Position numbers and translations under genes: made by a program
Notes under the pieces: model-generated
The model's input: the letters and a program-made list of their open reading frames with translations, nothing else
Databases searched by the model: none
Told to the model about the DNA's origin: nothing
Source of the DNA: Firmicutes bacterium AF25-13AC
GTDB lineage: Bacteria; Bacillota; Clostridia; Lachnospirales; Lachnospiraceae
NCBI GenBank assembly: GCA_003478935.1
Contig: QUFP01000008.1
Location: 1 to 64,000 of the forward strand
Length of the DNA stretch: 64,000 nt
Reading direction: 5' to 3'
Shown: piece by piece, positions 1-8,160 of the stretch
Layout of the letters: the number at the start of each line of letters is the position of its first letter
Numbering within the stretch: the first letter of the stretch is position 1

Positions 1-2
1 GT

Positions 3-1157
3 GTATGGTGCGGTGTCGAGAGATGTCTGTTTGGAAATGGAAAAGAGCTTCATTTTAAGAAATTGATGGATTTTGATACGATTGGTGGAAAGTCAAATAA
101 AAATGGTGCTAGTTTTGATCTGGATGCAATGCATGTCAATTGGCTTGGGCTTTCTTTAAAATGTTATCTTCCAAAATCAGAAAATAGTCTTAGTTATGTA
201 TGGGAATCACTGAAAGGAAAAATCAGTTATTGTAATATAAAACGGCTTATGTTTTCTAGTGGATGGCGATACTATGCAGAGATTGTTGTAAGTGGAGATG
301 CACCGACAAGAGTTTCAATTGGAACATCTACAATGGGAATTGATCTGGGTGTTTCAACAATAGCCGGTGTTTCAGAAGATGCCTGTGTATTGGAAGAACT
401 GGCTCCGAATGCAATCCGGTATGAGAAAAAAATTCAAACGATTTCTCAGAGGATGGATCGCTCCAGAAGAATCAGTAACCCAAATAAGTATAACGAAAAT
501 GGAACAATCAATCGTTCTAATCGTGATCCATGGAAGTACTCCCAAAACTATGTAAAAATGCGCCGACTGTTAAAAGCATTGTATCGAAAAAAACATGCTT
601 ATATTATTGACAGTCACCGAGAGCTGTGTAATAAGCTGATAACAATTGCCAGGTATTTTCCGGTGGAAAAGATGCACTTTCAAGCGCTTCAAAAGAGGGC
701 AAAAGAAACCAAACGGCAGGAAAAGAAAACCGAGGTTAAGCAGAAAGACGGTACGGTAAAAGTGATCCAGAAATATAAGCGTAAGAAGCGCTTTGGAAGA
801 TCCATCAACCGTCGTGCACCTGCAAGATTTTTGCTAGAATTGAAAAGAAAAGCGGAGGCAGTTGGAGGTGTCTGTGCAGAAGTAGATACAAAGGAATTTA
901 AGGCAAGCCAATACAACCATGTAACGGATACTTATGAAAAGATTCCGTTGTCACAAAGAGAAAAGGAGATTGGAAAGCGAAAGGTACAAAGAGATCTATA
1001 TTCGGGATTTTTAATTCGAAATGCAGATTTGGATTTTAAACATCCCGACAGAGAAAAATGTGAGTATGAATTTGAACATTTTGCGGATATGCAGGATCAG
1101 TTGATTTTAAAAATGAAGGAAAGTGGATTGTCGATGAGACAATGTTTTGGATTTTAA
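3..1157 (+). CDS. tnpB: TnpB-like RNA-guided endonuclease/transposase accessory protein (5' partial)
   Basis: The reading frame is open to the window edge. Codons from position 3 onward encode residues (VWCGVE...FGNGKELHFKK) that fit the N-terminal part of clostridial TnpB proteins, so the TTG/ATG near 63-66 is not the true start. The RuvC-I motif MGIDLGVS is at about 333-356, a RuvC-II-like Glu lies in PVEKMHF at about 660-680, and an ADLDF segment near 1020-1035 is the likely RuvC-III site. A Lys/Arg-rich stretch follows RuvC-II. The CxxC...CxxC zinc ribbon usual in TnpB is absent; the stretch instead reads ASQYNHVTDTY, a pattern I associate with a Clostridia-specific subgroup. TnpB proteins are RNA-guided DNA nucleases that help retain the transposon. 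Confidence 0.82.
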   Translation, partial: VWCGVERCLFGNGKELHFKKLMDFDTIGGKSNKNGASFDLDAMHVNWLGLSLKCYLPKSENSLSYVWESLKGKISYCNIKRLMFSSGWRYYAEIVVSGDAPTRVSIGTSTMGIDLGVSTIAGVSEDACVLEELAPNAIRYEKKIQTISQRMDRSRRISNPNKYNENGTINRSNRDPWKYSQNYVKMRRLLKALYRKKHAYIIDSHRELCNKLITIARYFPVEKMHFQALQKRAKETKRQEKKTEVKQKDGTVKVIQKYKRKKRFGRSINRRAPARFLLELKRKAEAVGGVCAEVDTKEFKASQYNHVTDTYEKIPLSQREKEIGKRKVQRDLYSGFLIRNADLDFKHPDREKCEYEFEHFADMQDQLILKMKESGLSMRQCFGF

Positions 1158-1320
1158 GAACATACATAAGGCTTCGGCATAGGTCTTTTGCTTAGAAAGT
1201 AGTACACGACGTATGAAATCCAATCAGCATAAATCCTGAAAACGAGTGGCTATAATTCAGTCTATAGGGCTGGATGATGCTACAAGAATCTAAGGAATTC
1301 CACGGTTTTAACCGTGGGAG
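1158..1320 (+). ncRNA. Candidate omega RNA / right-end RNA of the TnpB element
   Basis: TnpB elements encode their guide RNA scaffold across the 3' end of tnpB and the transposon right end. This stretch has no open frame and ends in the perfect CCACGGTT/AACCGTGG hairpin. The guide would be read from the bases just after about 1320. The assignment rests on position and the end hairpin only; no promoter or covariance evidence is available. Confidence 0.4.
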
Positions 1321-1326
1321 TATGTT

Positions 1327-1356
1327 AAAGAGACCGCAAACAATGTGGTCTTTTTT
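1327..1356 (+). terminator. Rho-independent terminator
   Basis: AAAGAGACC at 1327-1335 pairs with GGTCTTTTT starting at 1347 (one G-U pair) and ends in a run of six T. It lies directly after the element's right end, so it probably belonged to the gene at the insertion site or ends right-end transcription. Confidence 0.6.
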
Positions 1357-1381
1357 GCATATAAGAAGCATCTAACCTGCA

Positions 1382-1410
1382 TTGTATCGTACCTTTTTGT
1401 GTGGTATCAT
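1382..1410 (+). promoter_or_regulatory. Possible sigma-A promoter for the GH2 gene
   Basis: TTGTAT (1382-1387), a 17-base spacer and TATCAT (1405-1410) lie 37 bases before the GH2 start codon. The match is moderate and no operator is evident. Confidence 0.4.
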
Positions 1411-1446
1411 AGCTTTATCATTTAGGTATATTTGCGGAGGAAACAG

Positions 1447-4400
1447 ATGGAAAAAAGACAGACATGTGATCTGGCAGGAATCTGGCGCTTTGAGATTGAT
1501 AAAGAGGACAGAGGCTTTGCCGAGCACTGGGAAAAACGAAGACTGACACATACGATCACGCTGCCTGGATGTCTGCAGGCGCAGGGCTATGGTGATGCGA
1601 TCAGTGAAGATACACCGTGGGTTCAAAGTTTGTATGATGCGCTGTGGTATCAGCGCGGCGAATATGCGTATGCGCAGGAGAATGGAACAAAAGTGCCATT
1701 TTTGAGTCAGCCGCCGCGTCACTATACAGGAAAGGCGTGGTATCAGAAGACAATTTTTGTGCCTGAAAAATCAGATGGATTTGTTGGCCGTCTGACGCTT
1801 GAGAACACAAAATGGAAGACAACGCTTTGGATTGATGGGGAATGCAAAGGCAGCATAGTAAGTCTTTGTGCGCCGCACGTATATGAGACAGGGGAATTGT
1901 CAGCAGGAGAGCATACAGTTACGCTTTGCATTGACAATGGCTGGCAGCTGCCGTATCGGCCAGATGGTCATGGCGTGTCAGATGCGCTAGGCGCAACATG
2001 GAACGGTGTGGCAGGAGCGATTACCTTAGAACTATTCAATCGTGTTTGGATTGAGCGTGTTCAGGTGAATGCGCAGCTGCCGCAGGCTACCATACAGGTG
2101 CACCTGAAAAATGAGACAAGCCATACTCAAAACTGTATAATTCGCGTACAGGATATTGCACGCACGGATATCAGTGCCAAGATGATCTGCGTGCTCACAC
2201 CGGGAAGCCAGATTTGTGAGCTTACGCTGAATTATCCATCTGATACATTACTTTGGGATGAGTTTGATCAAGGCTTACAGAACCTTATAGTAACATTGTC
2301 CTCTATAAGCAATGTACCGCAAGGAGAAATGCAATCATCCATCACACAATTACCATTACAGAGCAAAGAAATGGTATCGCAGTTTTCAAAAGTAGTACTA
2401 CAGACTAAAGAAGTTATCTTTGGTTTTCGCAGGGCAGAGGTAAAGGACGGTCATTTTGTTATCAATGGGCGAAACACATATCTTCGAGGAACACATTTTG
2501 GCGGCGATTATCCTTTAAGCGGCATTCCGGATTGTGACAGCGCATACTGGGATAAAATCATGGAGACTGTGAAGACGTGGGGCATGAACTTTATCAGGTG
2601 CCATTCATATTGTCCGCCAGAGGCTGCATTTGAAGCAGCTGACCGCGCTGGTGTCTATTTGCAGATAGAGTGCGATATGTGGAATGTGTTTGCGCCAGAT
2701 GCGCAAATGAACAACGTATTGTGGGAAGAGACAAAGCGTATACTTGATACATTTGGCAATCATCCGTCCTTTTTAATGCTGTCTCCGAGCAATGAGCCGG
2801 GTGGAGACTGGCTTATGCCACTTACTGATTGGGTATCAAAGTGTCGCGCATATGACAGCAGACATCTTTATACCATTCAGTCCGGATGGCCATATCCTAT
2901 GGAGCCGGATAAAATCACGGGAACAGATTATGTCTATTTTCATAGATCAGGCTTTGGCATACAGCCAGGCGGAACCATCCGTGGACCGCGCGGTTGGAAT
3001 GATGGTGATTACCGTGAATCATTAAAAGATATCTCTTACCCTGTAATATGCCATGAGCTTGGCCAGTGGTGTGCGTATCCGGATTTTGATGTGATTGATA
3101 AATTTACAGGCTATTTGCAGCCAGGGAATTTCGAGATCTTTCGTGAGAGTGCGCGTGCGCATGATGTGTTGGGGCAAAATAAGGAATTTGTCTATAATTC
3201 AGGACGGCAGCAGGTGCGTATGTTAAAGGAAGATCTTGAAGCAAATCTGCGTACACCTTATATATACGGTTTTGAACTTCTTGAACTTCATGATTATTTG
3301 GGACAGGGAACGGCACTTGTCGGTATTCTCGATCCATTCTGGGATTCAAAAGGCTATGTTACTCCAAACGAGTGGCGTCAGTTTTGTGATGAAACCGTAC
3401 TTCTTGCGCGCATCGAGTCCTACTGCATCGACCGTGCAAAAAATGCTACGATCAGCATCCCAATCGAGGTCAGCCATTTTGGTCGCGCACCGTTACAGTC
3501 TGTTCGCATTCATTGGCAGCTTGAGCAGCAGCCAGTTACCGAGTATACATACGGTGAACATGGCAAGACACTTACGCAGATCGTATTTCAGTCGCCTGTT
3601 CTTTGCGGAACACTAAAGCAAAGAGATTATGCGCTAGAGAAAAATCAGTCTGCCGGCTGCATTTACTTGAATATGGAAGATATAGAGCCAAATCGTGTTT
3701 ATACATTGCGCGTAAGCATGAAGGCAAATGGAAGGATAGTGAAGAATACCTGGCCACTTTGGATATTTGACAGCAGCAAATTAAACCCAGTTTCTACACC
3801 AGACGAGTCAAAAGCAGAGTCTGATACGCACGAAACTGTTTTCATCACATCAGACCGCTTCCACGCCGAAACACTTCTTAATGAAGGAAAGCGTGTATTG
3901 TTTGAATTGCCATATGAGGATACTTCATATGATTGTCCGCCTGTTCGCTTTAATCCGTCCTTCTGGAACTCACAGATGGGACCGACTTGGGCGCGAGGTA
4001 TGGGCATGATAATTCAAAATGCACATCCGGCATTTGCATCATTTCCAACAACTGCTGACGGTGGATGGCAGTGGCAGAGCTTAATTGAAAATGCAAGAGG
4101 TCTTCGAGTAGAAAAACTTGGCTGCGATTGCATTACAAACCTTGTTCAGCCGATTGACGAATGGAACAGAAACGACAAGATGAGCCTTCTTTTTGAGTGT
4201 CAGGTTGGAACAGCCCGTCTTATGATGACTTCCATAAATCTTGAACAGGATACCCCACAGGCCGCAGCCCTAAAGAAAAGCATTCTTTCTTATATGAAGA
4301 GCGATGCTTTTGAACCGCAGGGACAAGTATCATGGAAACAATTATCATCGCTGTTTGAGATAAATGATGTAATGAAAGAACTAGGTGCAAAGATAGATGA

Positions 4401-5001
4401 TGATTCATTATCTGCCTGTCTTGATGGAAATCCGCAGACCTTTGTGCGGCTTACGGGTGGCTATCCGTATTCCTTCATTATTCAGACACCACAAAAGCAT
4501 AACATTTCTGGTATACTCTATGTGCCGCGTCAAAATCATCGTGAACATGAGGGCGAACTTCGAAGCTACTGCATCGAGGCATGGTTAGACGGTACATGGA
4601 AACAAGTTCAAAAAGGTAAGCTTTCGTCATCCTACGAACCAAAGCGCATAGCCTTTTTGCATGAGGTATATACAGATCGTATTCGTTTCACTGCACTCGA
4701 TACATTTAGCGCACCTGGAAAGAGCTGCTTCTGGGCAATGGAACCAGACGGCTGGTATCAAAAAGAGGCAGACCCAGCTGCACATCTAGAGTTTAAGGGA
4801 CAGCTGCCGCAGGATATCTTTAGCGCATCAGTAATCAATCTTCTTTTGGCAGAGGAAGAAGAGATGGCCGTTTGGAAAAAGAGGATTAAACAGCGAAAAT
4901 TAGCTCACTTAGAAGATAGTAAGAAAAACGGTAAGCAAGTTTTGAATAATTTGCAAAATGTTACTTCTGAAAAGAGTGCAACCGCTGAGATTGATAACTA
5001 G
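1447..5001 (+). CDS. GH2-type glycoside hydrolase with C-terminal discoidin-like domain
   Basis: A 1184-residue enzyme likely to remove a beta-linked sugar from pectin-derived oligosaccharides. The start is ATG 1447, behind GCGGAGG at 1434-1440, rather than the in-frame TTG at 1432. Residues about 1-200 form the jelly-roll sugar-binding domain. A TIM barrel follows (about 330-590) with the acid/base Glu450 in PSNEPGG and the nucleophile Glu537 in CHELGQW, both typical of clan GH-A. Residues about 970-1105 match an F5/8-type C (discoidin) carbohydrate-binding domain (ACLDGNPQTF, YVPRQNH). There is no signal peptide, so it acts in the cytosol. It heads the rhamnogalacturonan locus, 97 bases before the YesU-like gene. 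Beta-galactosidase and beta-glucuronidase activity cannot be told apart from sequence. The last 50 residues are charged and unassigned. Confidence 0.8.
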   Translation: MEKRQTCDLAGIWRFEIDKEDRGFAEHWEKRRLTHTITLPGCLQAQGYGDAISEDTPWVQSLYDALWYQRGEYAYAQENGTKVPFLSQPPRHYTGKAWYQKTIFVPEKSDGFVGRLTLENTKWKTTLWIDGECKGSIVSLCAPHVYETGELSAGEHTVTLCIDNGWQLPYRPDGHGVSDALGATWNGVAGAITLELFNRVWIERVQVNAQLPQATIQVHLKNETSHTQNCIIRVQDIARTDISAKMICVLTPGSQICELTLNYPSDTLLWDEFDQGLQNLIVTLSSISNVPQGEMQSSITQLPLQSKEMVSQFSKVVLQTKEVIFGFRRAEVKDGHFVINGRNTYLRGTHFGGDYPLSGIPDCDSAYWDKIMETVKTWGMNFIRCHSYCPPEAAFEAADRAGVYLQIECDMWNVFAPDAQMNNVLWEETKRILDTFGNHPSFLMLSPSNEPGGDWLMPLTDWVSKCRAYDSRHLYTIQSGWPYPMEPDKITGTDYVYFHRSGFGIQPGGTIRGPRGWNDGDYRESLKDISYPVICHELGQWCAYPDFDVIDKFTGYLQPGNFEIFRESARAHDVLGQNKEFVYNSGRQQVRMLKEDLEANLRTPYIYGFELLELHDYLGQGTALVGILDPFWDSKGYVTPNEWRQFCDETVLLARIESYCIDRAKNATISIPIEVSHFGRAPLQSVRIHWQLEQQPVTEYTYGEHGKTLTQIVFQSPVLCGTLKQRDYALEKNQSAGCIYLNMEDIEPNRVYTLRVSMKANGRIVKNTWPLWIFDSSKLNPVSTPDESKAESDTHETVFITSDRFHAETLLNEGKRVLFELPYEDTSYDCPPVRFNPSFWNSQMGPTWARGMGMIIQNAHPAFASFPTTADGGWQWQSLIENARGLRVEKLGCDCITNLVQPIDEWNRNDKMSLLFECQVGTARLMMTSINLEQDTPQAAALKKSILSYMKSDAFEPQGQVSWKQLSSLFEINDVMKELGAKIDDDSLSACLDGNPQTFVRLTGGYPYSFIIQTPQKHNISGILYVPRQNHREHEGELRSYCIEAWLDGTWKQVQKGKLSSSYEPKRIAFLHEVYTDRIRFTALDTFSAPGKSCFWAMEPDGWYQKEADPAAHLEFKGQLPQDIFSASVINLLLAEEEEMAVWKKRIKQRKLAHLEDSKKNGKQVLNNLQNVTSEKSATAEIDN

Positions 5002-5098
5002 TTACGTAACGGGCAATTAAGGCGACAAACACTTCGCACAGGATACCTTTGATACCCTTACAGTTAACAATACAATAAAAAAGAAAGGAATATCTACT

Positions 5099-5794
5099 AT
5101 GGAATTTACAAAGTATGGAGTCACAGAAACTCCAAAACTAATTTACAACAACCCACTTGCATCAAAGTCCGACATCGATGGTTTTGTGCTTGAAGGTACA
5201 GCTAACATTTCATTCCCTGAGGGCAAGCTTCGCATGGAAAACGGCTTAAGCGCTGCGCAGGGTCAGAAGGCAAACTACGTTTTATGGTGTCCGAAGGATT
5301 TTCCATCTAATGTTTACATTGAATGGGAGTTTCAGCCATTAAAGGAGCCGGGACTTGCAATCCTTTTCTTTGCTGCAAAGGGAAGAAATGGAGAAGACCT
5401 CTTTGATGAATCGCTTCAGCCAAGAACGGGAGAGTATCCGCTTTATCATCATGGAGATATAAATGCTTTCCATGTATCTTATTTCAGAAGAAAAGAGCCA
5501 GATGAGAGAAGCTTCCACACATGCAACTTAAGAAAAAGCTATGGATTTTATCTTGTTGCGCAGGGCGCTGATCCTATTCCAGACGTTGCAGACGCATCCA
5601 AACCATATAAGCTTGGTCTTTTAAAATATGAGAATCAGGTACGTTTCTTTGTCAATGATTTAGAAGTATTCAATTTCAACGATGATGGAACAACATATGG
5701 TCCATGCTTAGAAGGTGGAAAAATCGGATTTAGGCAGCTTGCACCGATGATAGGAGAGTATTCAAAGCTTAAAGTTTATAGCTTTGAAAATTAA
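5099..5794 (+). CDS. DUF1961 family protein, YesU-like
   Basis: A 231-residue protein resembling B. subtilis YesU, a DUF1961 protein with a concanavalin-like fold encoded inside the rhamnogalacturonan (yes) operon. Recognisable features are the opening YNNPLAS segment, the YVLWCPKDFP and GDINAFHVSYFRR stretches and the C-terminal GKIGFRQLAP block. It has no signal peptide or membrane segment. The start ATG follows AGAAAGGA. It sits between the GH2 gene and the ABC importer, as expected for a pectin-oligosaccharide-acting or -binding protein. The biochemical role of the family is not settled; a lyase or hydrolase on RG fragments is an inference from fold and context. Confidence 0.8.
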   Translation: MEFTKYGVTETPKLIYNNPLASKSDIDGFVLEGTANISFPEGKLRMENGLSAAQGQKANYVLWCPKDFPSNVYIEWEFQPLKEPGLAILFFAAKGRNGEDLFDESLQPRTGEYPLYHHGDINAFHVSYFRRKEPDERSFHTCNLRKSYGFYLVAQGADPIPDVADASKPYKLGLLKYENQVRFFVNDLEVFNFNDDGTTYGPCLEGGKIGFRQLAPMIGEYSKLKVYSFEN

Positions 5795-5813
5795 AAAAAT
5801 ATAGTTAAGAAAG

Positions 5814-5870
5814 TGTCTATTTGCATAAAAGGTCGTTTTTGCTATGAACTAAAAATAAATTGAATAGACA
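5814..5870. promoter_or_regulatory. Inverted repeat in the leader region of the importer operon
   Basis: TGTCTATT (5814-5821) and AATAGACA (5863-5870) form a perfect 8-base inverted repeat about 100 bases before the strong promoter at 5966. No T-run follows, so it is not an obvious terminator. It could be a regulator site or chance. Apart from this and the promoter, the 336-base gap 5795-6130 is AT-rich and holds no recognisable gene. Confidence 0.25.
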
Positions 5871-5965
5871 TCCAAAATTTGTCCGTTCTACCTAATGGCA
5901 AATGATAAATTTTTAACAAAAAATAGAAAAATTTAATTTTTTTAGAACAAAAAGTAAAAAAAGTA

Positions 5966-5994
5966 TTGAAAAAATAAGCAAAGTATTATATAAT
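5966..5994 (+). promoter_or_regulatory. Strong sigma-A promoter of the first ABC importer operon
   Basis: TTGAAA (5966-5971), a 17-base spacer and TATAAT (5989-5994) form a near-consensus promoter. Transcription would start near 6001, giving a leader of about 130 bases before the permease ATG at 6131, which has an AAGGAAGGAG ribosome site. Confidence 0.8.
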
Positions 5995-6130
5995 ATCGAC
6001 AATGAAAATACACCATCCGTGTGCAGCAGATATCATCTTTGAAAATCAAAGTTTATAAAAAAACTTGGTCGTAAATGCATAGAATGCACTCTAAAAGGAT
6101 CGGAGTAGAAAAGAAGGAAGGAGAAAAATC

Positions 6131-7108
6131 ATGGGTAAGAAAAATAACACATCAGCCTATCAGCATAAGAAGACTCCGCTGATCACTGACATGAAGCGTC
6201 ATAAGTGGCTGTATCTGATGGTTCTTCCAGGCGTTATCTGGATGATCATTTTCTGTTATCTGCCTATGGGCGGCCTGGTAATGGCATTTCAGAATTACAA
6301 GTTACGTATTCGTGGTCATTCAGGCATCTTTTCCAGTTTCATCTACAGTGAATTTGTAGGACTGGATAATTTTAAGGAATTCTTTACAAGTAAAACAGTT
6401 AGTTTCTGGTCGCTGTTTAGAAACACATTGTCCATCTCATTATTGAGTCTGGCATTGTTTTTCCCAGCACCGATTATTCTTTCATTGATGCTTAATGAGT
6501 TAAGATGTATGCCGTTTAAGCGTATTTCACAGACACTGGTTTACATTCCTCACTTCGTATCCTTAGTTATTGTTGCATCTTTAACACAGCAGCTGTTTAA
6601 CTCTAATGACGGTGCTGTTTACCAGTTAATGAAGATGTTTATGGGTGATGGGACACCGAAGGTTCTGACCGATCCGAAGTTCTTCAATCAGTTGATTGTA
6701 GGACAGAGTATCTGGAAGGAGACTGGTTACGGTACTATCATTTTCTTAGCAGCACTTTCCGGTGTTGACATGCAGCTGTATGAGGCAGCACGTGTAGATG
6801 GTGCAGGCAGATGGAGACTGATGTGGCACATCACACTTCCGGCCATCCGTGGTACAGTTGTTATCATGCTGATCATGAAGTGCGGAAGTATCTTAAACAC
6901 AGGTTTCGAGCAGATCTATTTGATGAAGAACGATTTGAATGCTGAAAGAGCACAGGTATTTGATACCTACATTTATGAGAGAGGTATTGTAAGCGGTCAG
7001 TATTCTGTATCAGCGGCAGCAGGACTCTTTAAGTCTATTGTCAGTTTGATTCTTGTTTTAAGTGCAAATAAGATTGCAAAGCTCTGTGGTGAGAGCGGAT
7101 TCTATTAA
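6131..7108 (+). CDS. ABC sugar transporter permease, LplB-type
   Basis: A 325-residue inner-membrane permease of the binding-protein-dependent class. The first membrane helix (WLYLMVLPGVIWMIIF) and a YLPMGGLVMAF motif are typical of LplB/YtcP-class carbohydrate permeases. The cytoplasmic EAA loop that docks the ATPase reads EAARVDGAGRWRLMWHITLP. It is followed 13 bases later by the second permease and then the solute-binding protein. No ATPase is encoded here, so a shared MsmK-type ATPase elsewhere probably powers it. The position inside an RG-I gene cluster suggests rhamnogalacturonan oligosaccharides as cargo, as for the yes/lpl importers of B. subtilis. Confidence 0.9.
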   Translation: MGKKNNTSAYQHKKTPLITDMKRHKWLYLMVLPGVIWMIIFCYLPMGGLVMAFQNYKLRIRGHSGIFSSFIYSEFVGLDNFKEFFTSKTVSFWSLFRNTLSISLLSLALFFPAPIILSLMLNELRCMPFKRISQTLVYIPHFVSLVIVASLTQQLFNSNDGAVYQLMKMFMGDGTPKVLTDPKFFNQLIVGQSIWKETGYGTIIFLAALSGVDMQLYEAARVDGAGRWRLMWHITLPAIRGTVVIMLIMKCGSILNTGFEQIYLMKNDLNAERAQVFDTYIYERGIVSGQYSVSAAAGLFKSIVSLILVLSANKIAKLCGESGFY

Positions 7109-7121
7109 GGAGGCAAAAGCG

Positions 7122-8030
7122 ATGGCTAACAACATTTCAAGAGCAAACAAAATTAAGCGGTCGCCTGGTGATGCATTTGTACAGGTTCTTCTGTATGTGA
7201 TCGTAGCACTTTTTGCCATAGCAACCGTTATCCCGTTTTTATATGTATTGGCTGGTTCCTTCGCGACAGAGGCAGAGCTGACTGAAAAGTCATTCTTCCT
7301 GTTCCCGACAGTATTTTCTACCAATGCATATTCTTACATTATAAAAGATGGTTCTATTTTTAGAGGTCTTGCAAACTCTTTGCTTGTAACAGCAGTTGGT
7401 ACTTTTATCAATATGTTTATGAGTACCACACTTGCATATCCTCTGGCTCGTTCCGACTTCCGCTGGAGAAACGGTATCACAAACATGGTTATAGTTACGA
7501 TGCTGTTTGGCGGCGGTATGGTACCAAGCTACATCTTAGTTGTAAATATTCTTCATCTTCGTAATACATATTGGGCACTGTGGCTGCCAGGTGCAATCAG
7601 TGCATTCAACATGATTATTATCAAGAACTATTTCCAGGGTCTTCCAAAGGAACTTGAGGAAGCATCACACATCGATGGTGCATCTGACCTTACCATTTTC
7701 CTTAAGGTTGTTCTTCCTCTTTCCAAGCCAGTTTTGGCTTCTGTAGGTCTGTTCTACGCAGTAGGACACTGGAACTCATACTTCAACTCACTGCTGTATA
7801 TTGATAATGTTAACATGAAGGTTGTACAGCAGGTACTGCGTGAGGTTATGCAGCAGGCACAGCAGGCAGAGACAGATGAGCTTATGGACTGGGGTTCAAA
7901 TGGAGCACCGCCGTCTAAGGCAGTTCGTATGGCATCTACTGTAGTGGCAACTGTCCCGATTCTTTGTGTTTACCCATTCATCCAGAAGTTCTTTACACAG
8001 GGTGTTATGGTAGGTGCAGTTAAGGGCTAA
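7122..8030 (+). CDS. ABC sugar transporter permease, YtcP/LplC-type
   Basis: A 302-residue partner permease. The start chosen is ATG 7122, because AAGGAGG at 7107-7113 sits correctly before it; the frame is open back to 7062 inside the preceding gene, but that start has no ribosome site. An N-terminal helix (VLLYVIVALFAIATVIPFL) and the motif VLAGSF precede further helices. The EAA loop reads EEASHIDGASDLTIFLKVVLP. The C-terminus ends in GVMVGAVKG, the usual ending of this permease class. It forms the heterodimeric channel with the upstream LplB-type subunit. Confidence 0.9.
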   Translation: MANNISRANKIKRSPGDAFVQVLLYVIVALFAIATVIPFLYVLAGSFATEAELTEKSFFLFPTVFSTNAYSYIIKDGSIFRGLANSLLVTAVGTFINMFMSTTLAYPLARSDFRWRNGITNMVIVTMLFGGGMVPSYILVVNILHLRNTYWALWLPGAISAFNMIIIKNYFQGLPKELEEASHIDGASDLTIFLKVVLPLSKPVLASVGLFYAVGHWNSYFNSLLYIDNVNMKVVQQVLREVMQQAQQAETDELMDWGSNGAPPSKAVRMASTVVATVPILCVYPFIQKFFTQGVMVGAVKG

Positions 8031-8055
8031 TAAGTAAAAAGAAGTGATAATGAGC

Positions 8056-8123
8056 GCGAAAATTTCGCAGATCATCTTTCATAGATGGCGACCGAAAGCT
8101 GCCTGTAAAAAGTGCAGCTTCGG
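8056..8123 (+). promoter_or_regulatory. Intercistronic stem-loops before the solute-binding protein gene
   Basis: Two inverted repeats lie in the 130-base gap: GCGAAA-a-TTTCGC (8056-8068), and CCGAaAGCTGC pairing with GCAGCTtCGG (8092-8123). Neither has a T-run. Such hairpins between permease and binding-protein genes can protect the mRNA and raise binding-protein yield, but this role is inferred. Confidence 0.4.
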
Positions 8124-8160
8124 ACACTGTCAGAATATTTATTCCAGGAGGGTTTAAAAA

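Larger units (their letters stand above)
1..1320 (+). mobile_element. IS200/IS605-family (IS1341-like) element, right part
   Basis: This is the right-hand portion of a TnpB-carrying element that extends past the left edge. It consists of the tnpB frame (to 1157), about 160 non-coding bases, and a terminal hairpin CCACGGTT-tt-AACCGTGG at 1300-1317, which resembles the subterminal hairpins at IS605-family right ends. No tnpA is visible, so this is either an IS1341-type element lacking tnpA or tnpA lies outside the window. The exact boundary near 1318-1328 is inferred from the hairpin. No direct repeats are expected for this family. Confidence 0.65.
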
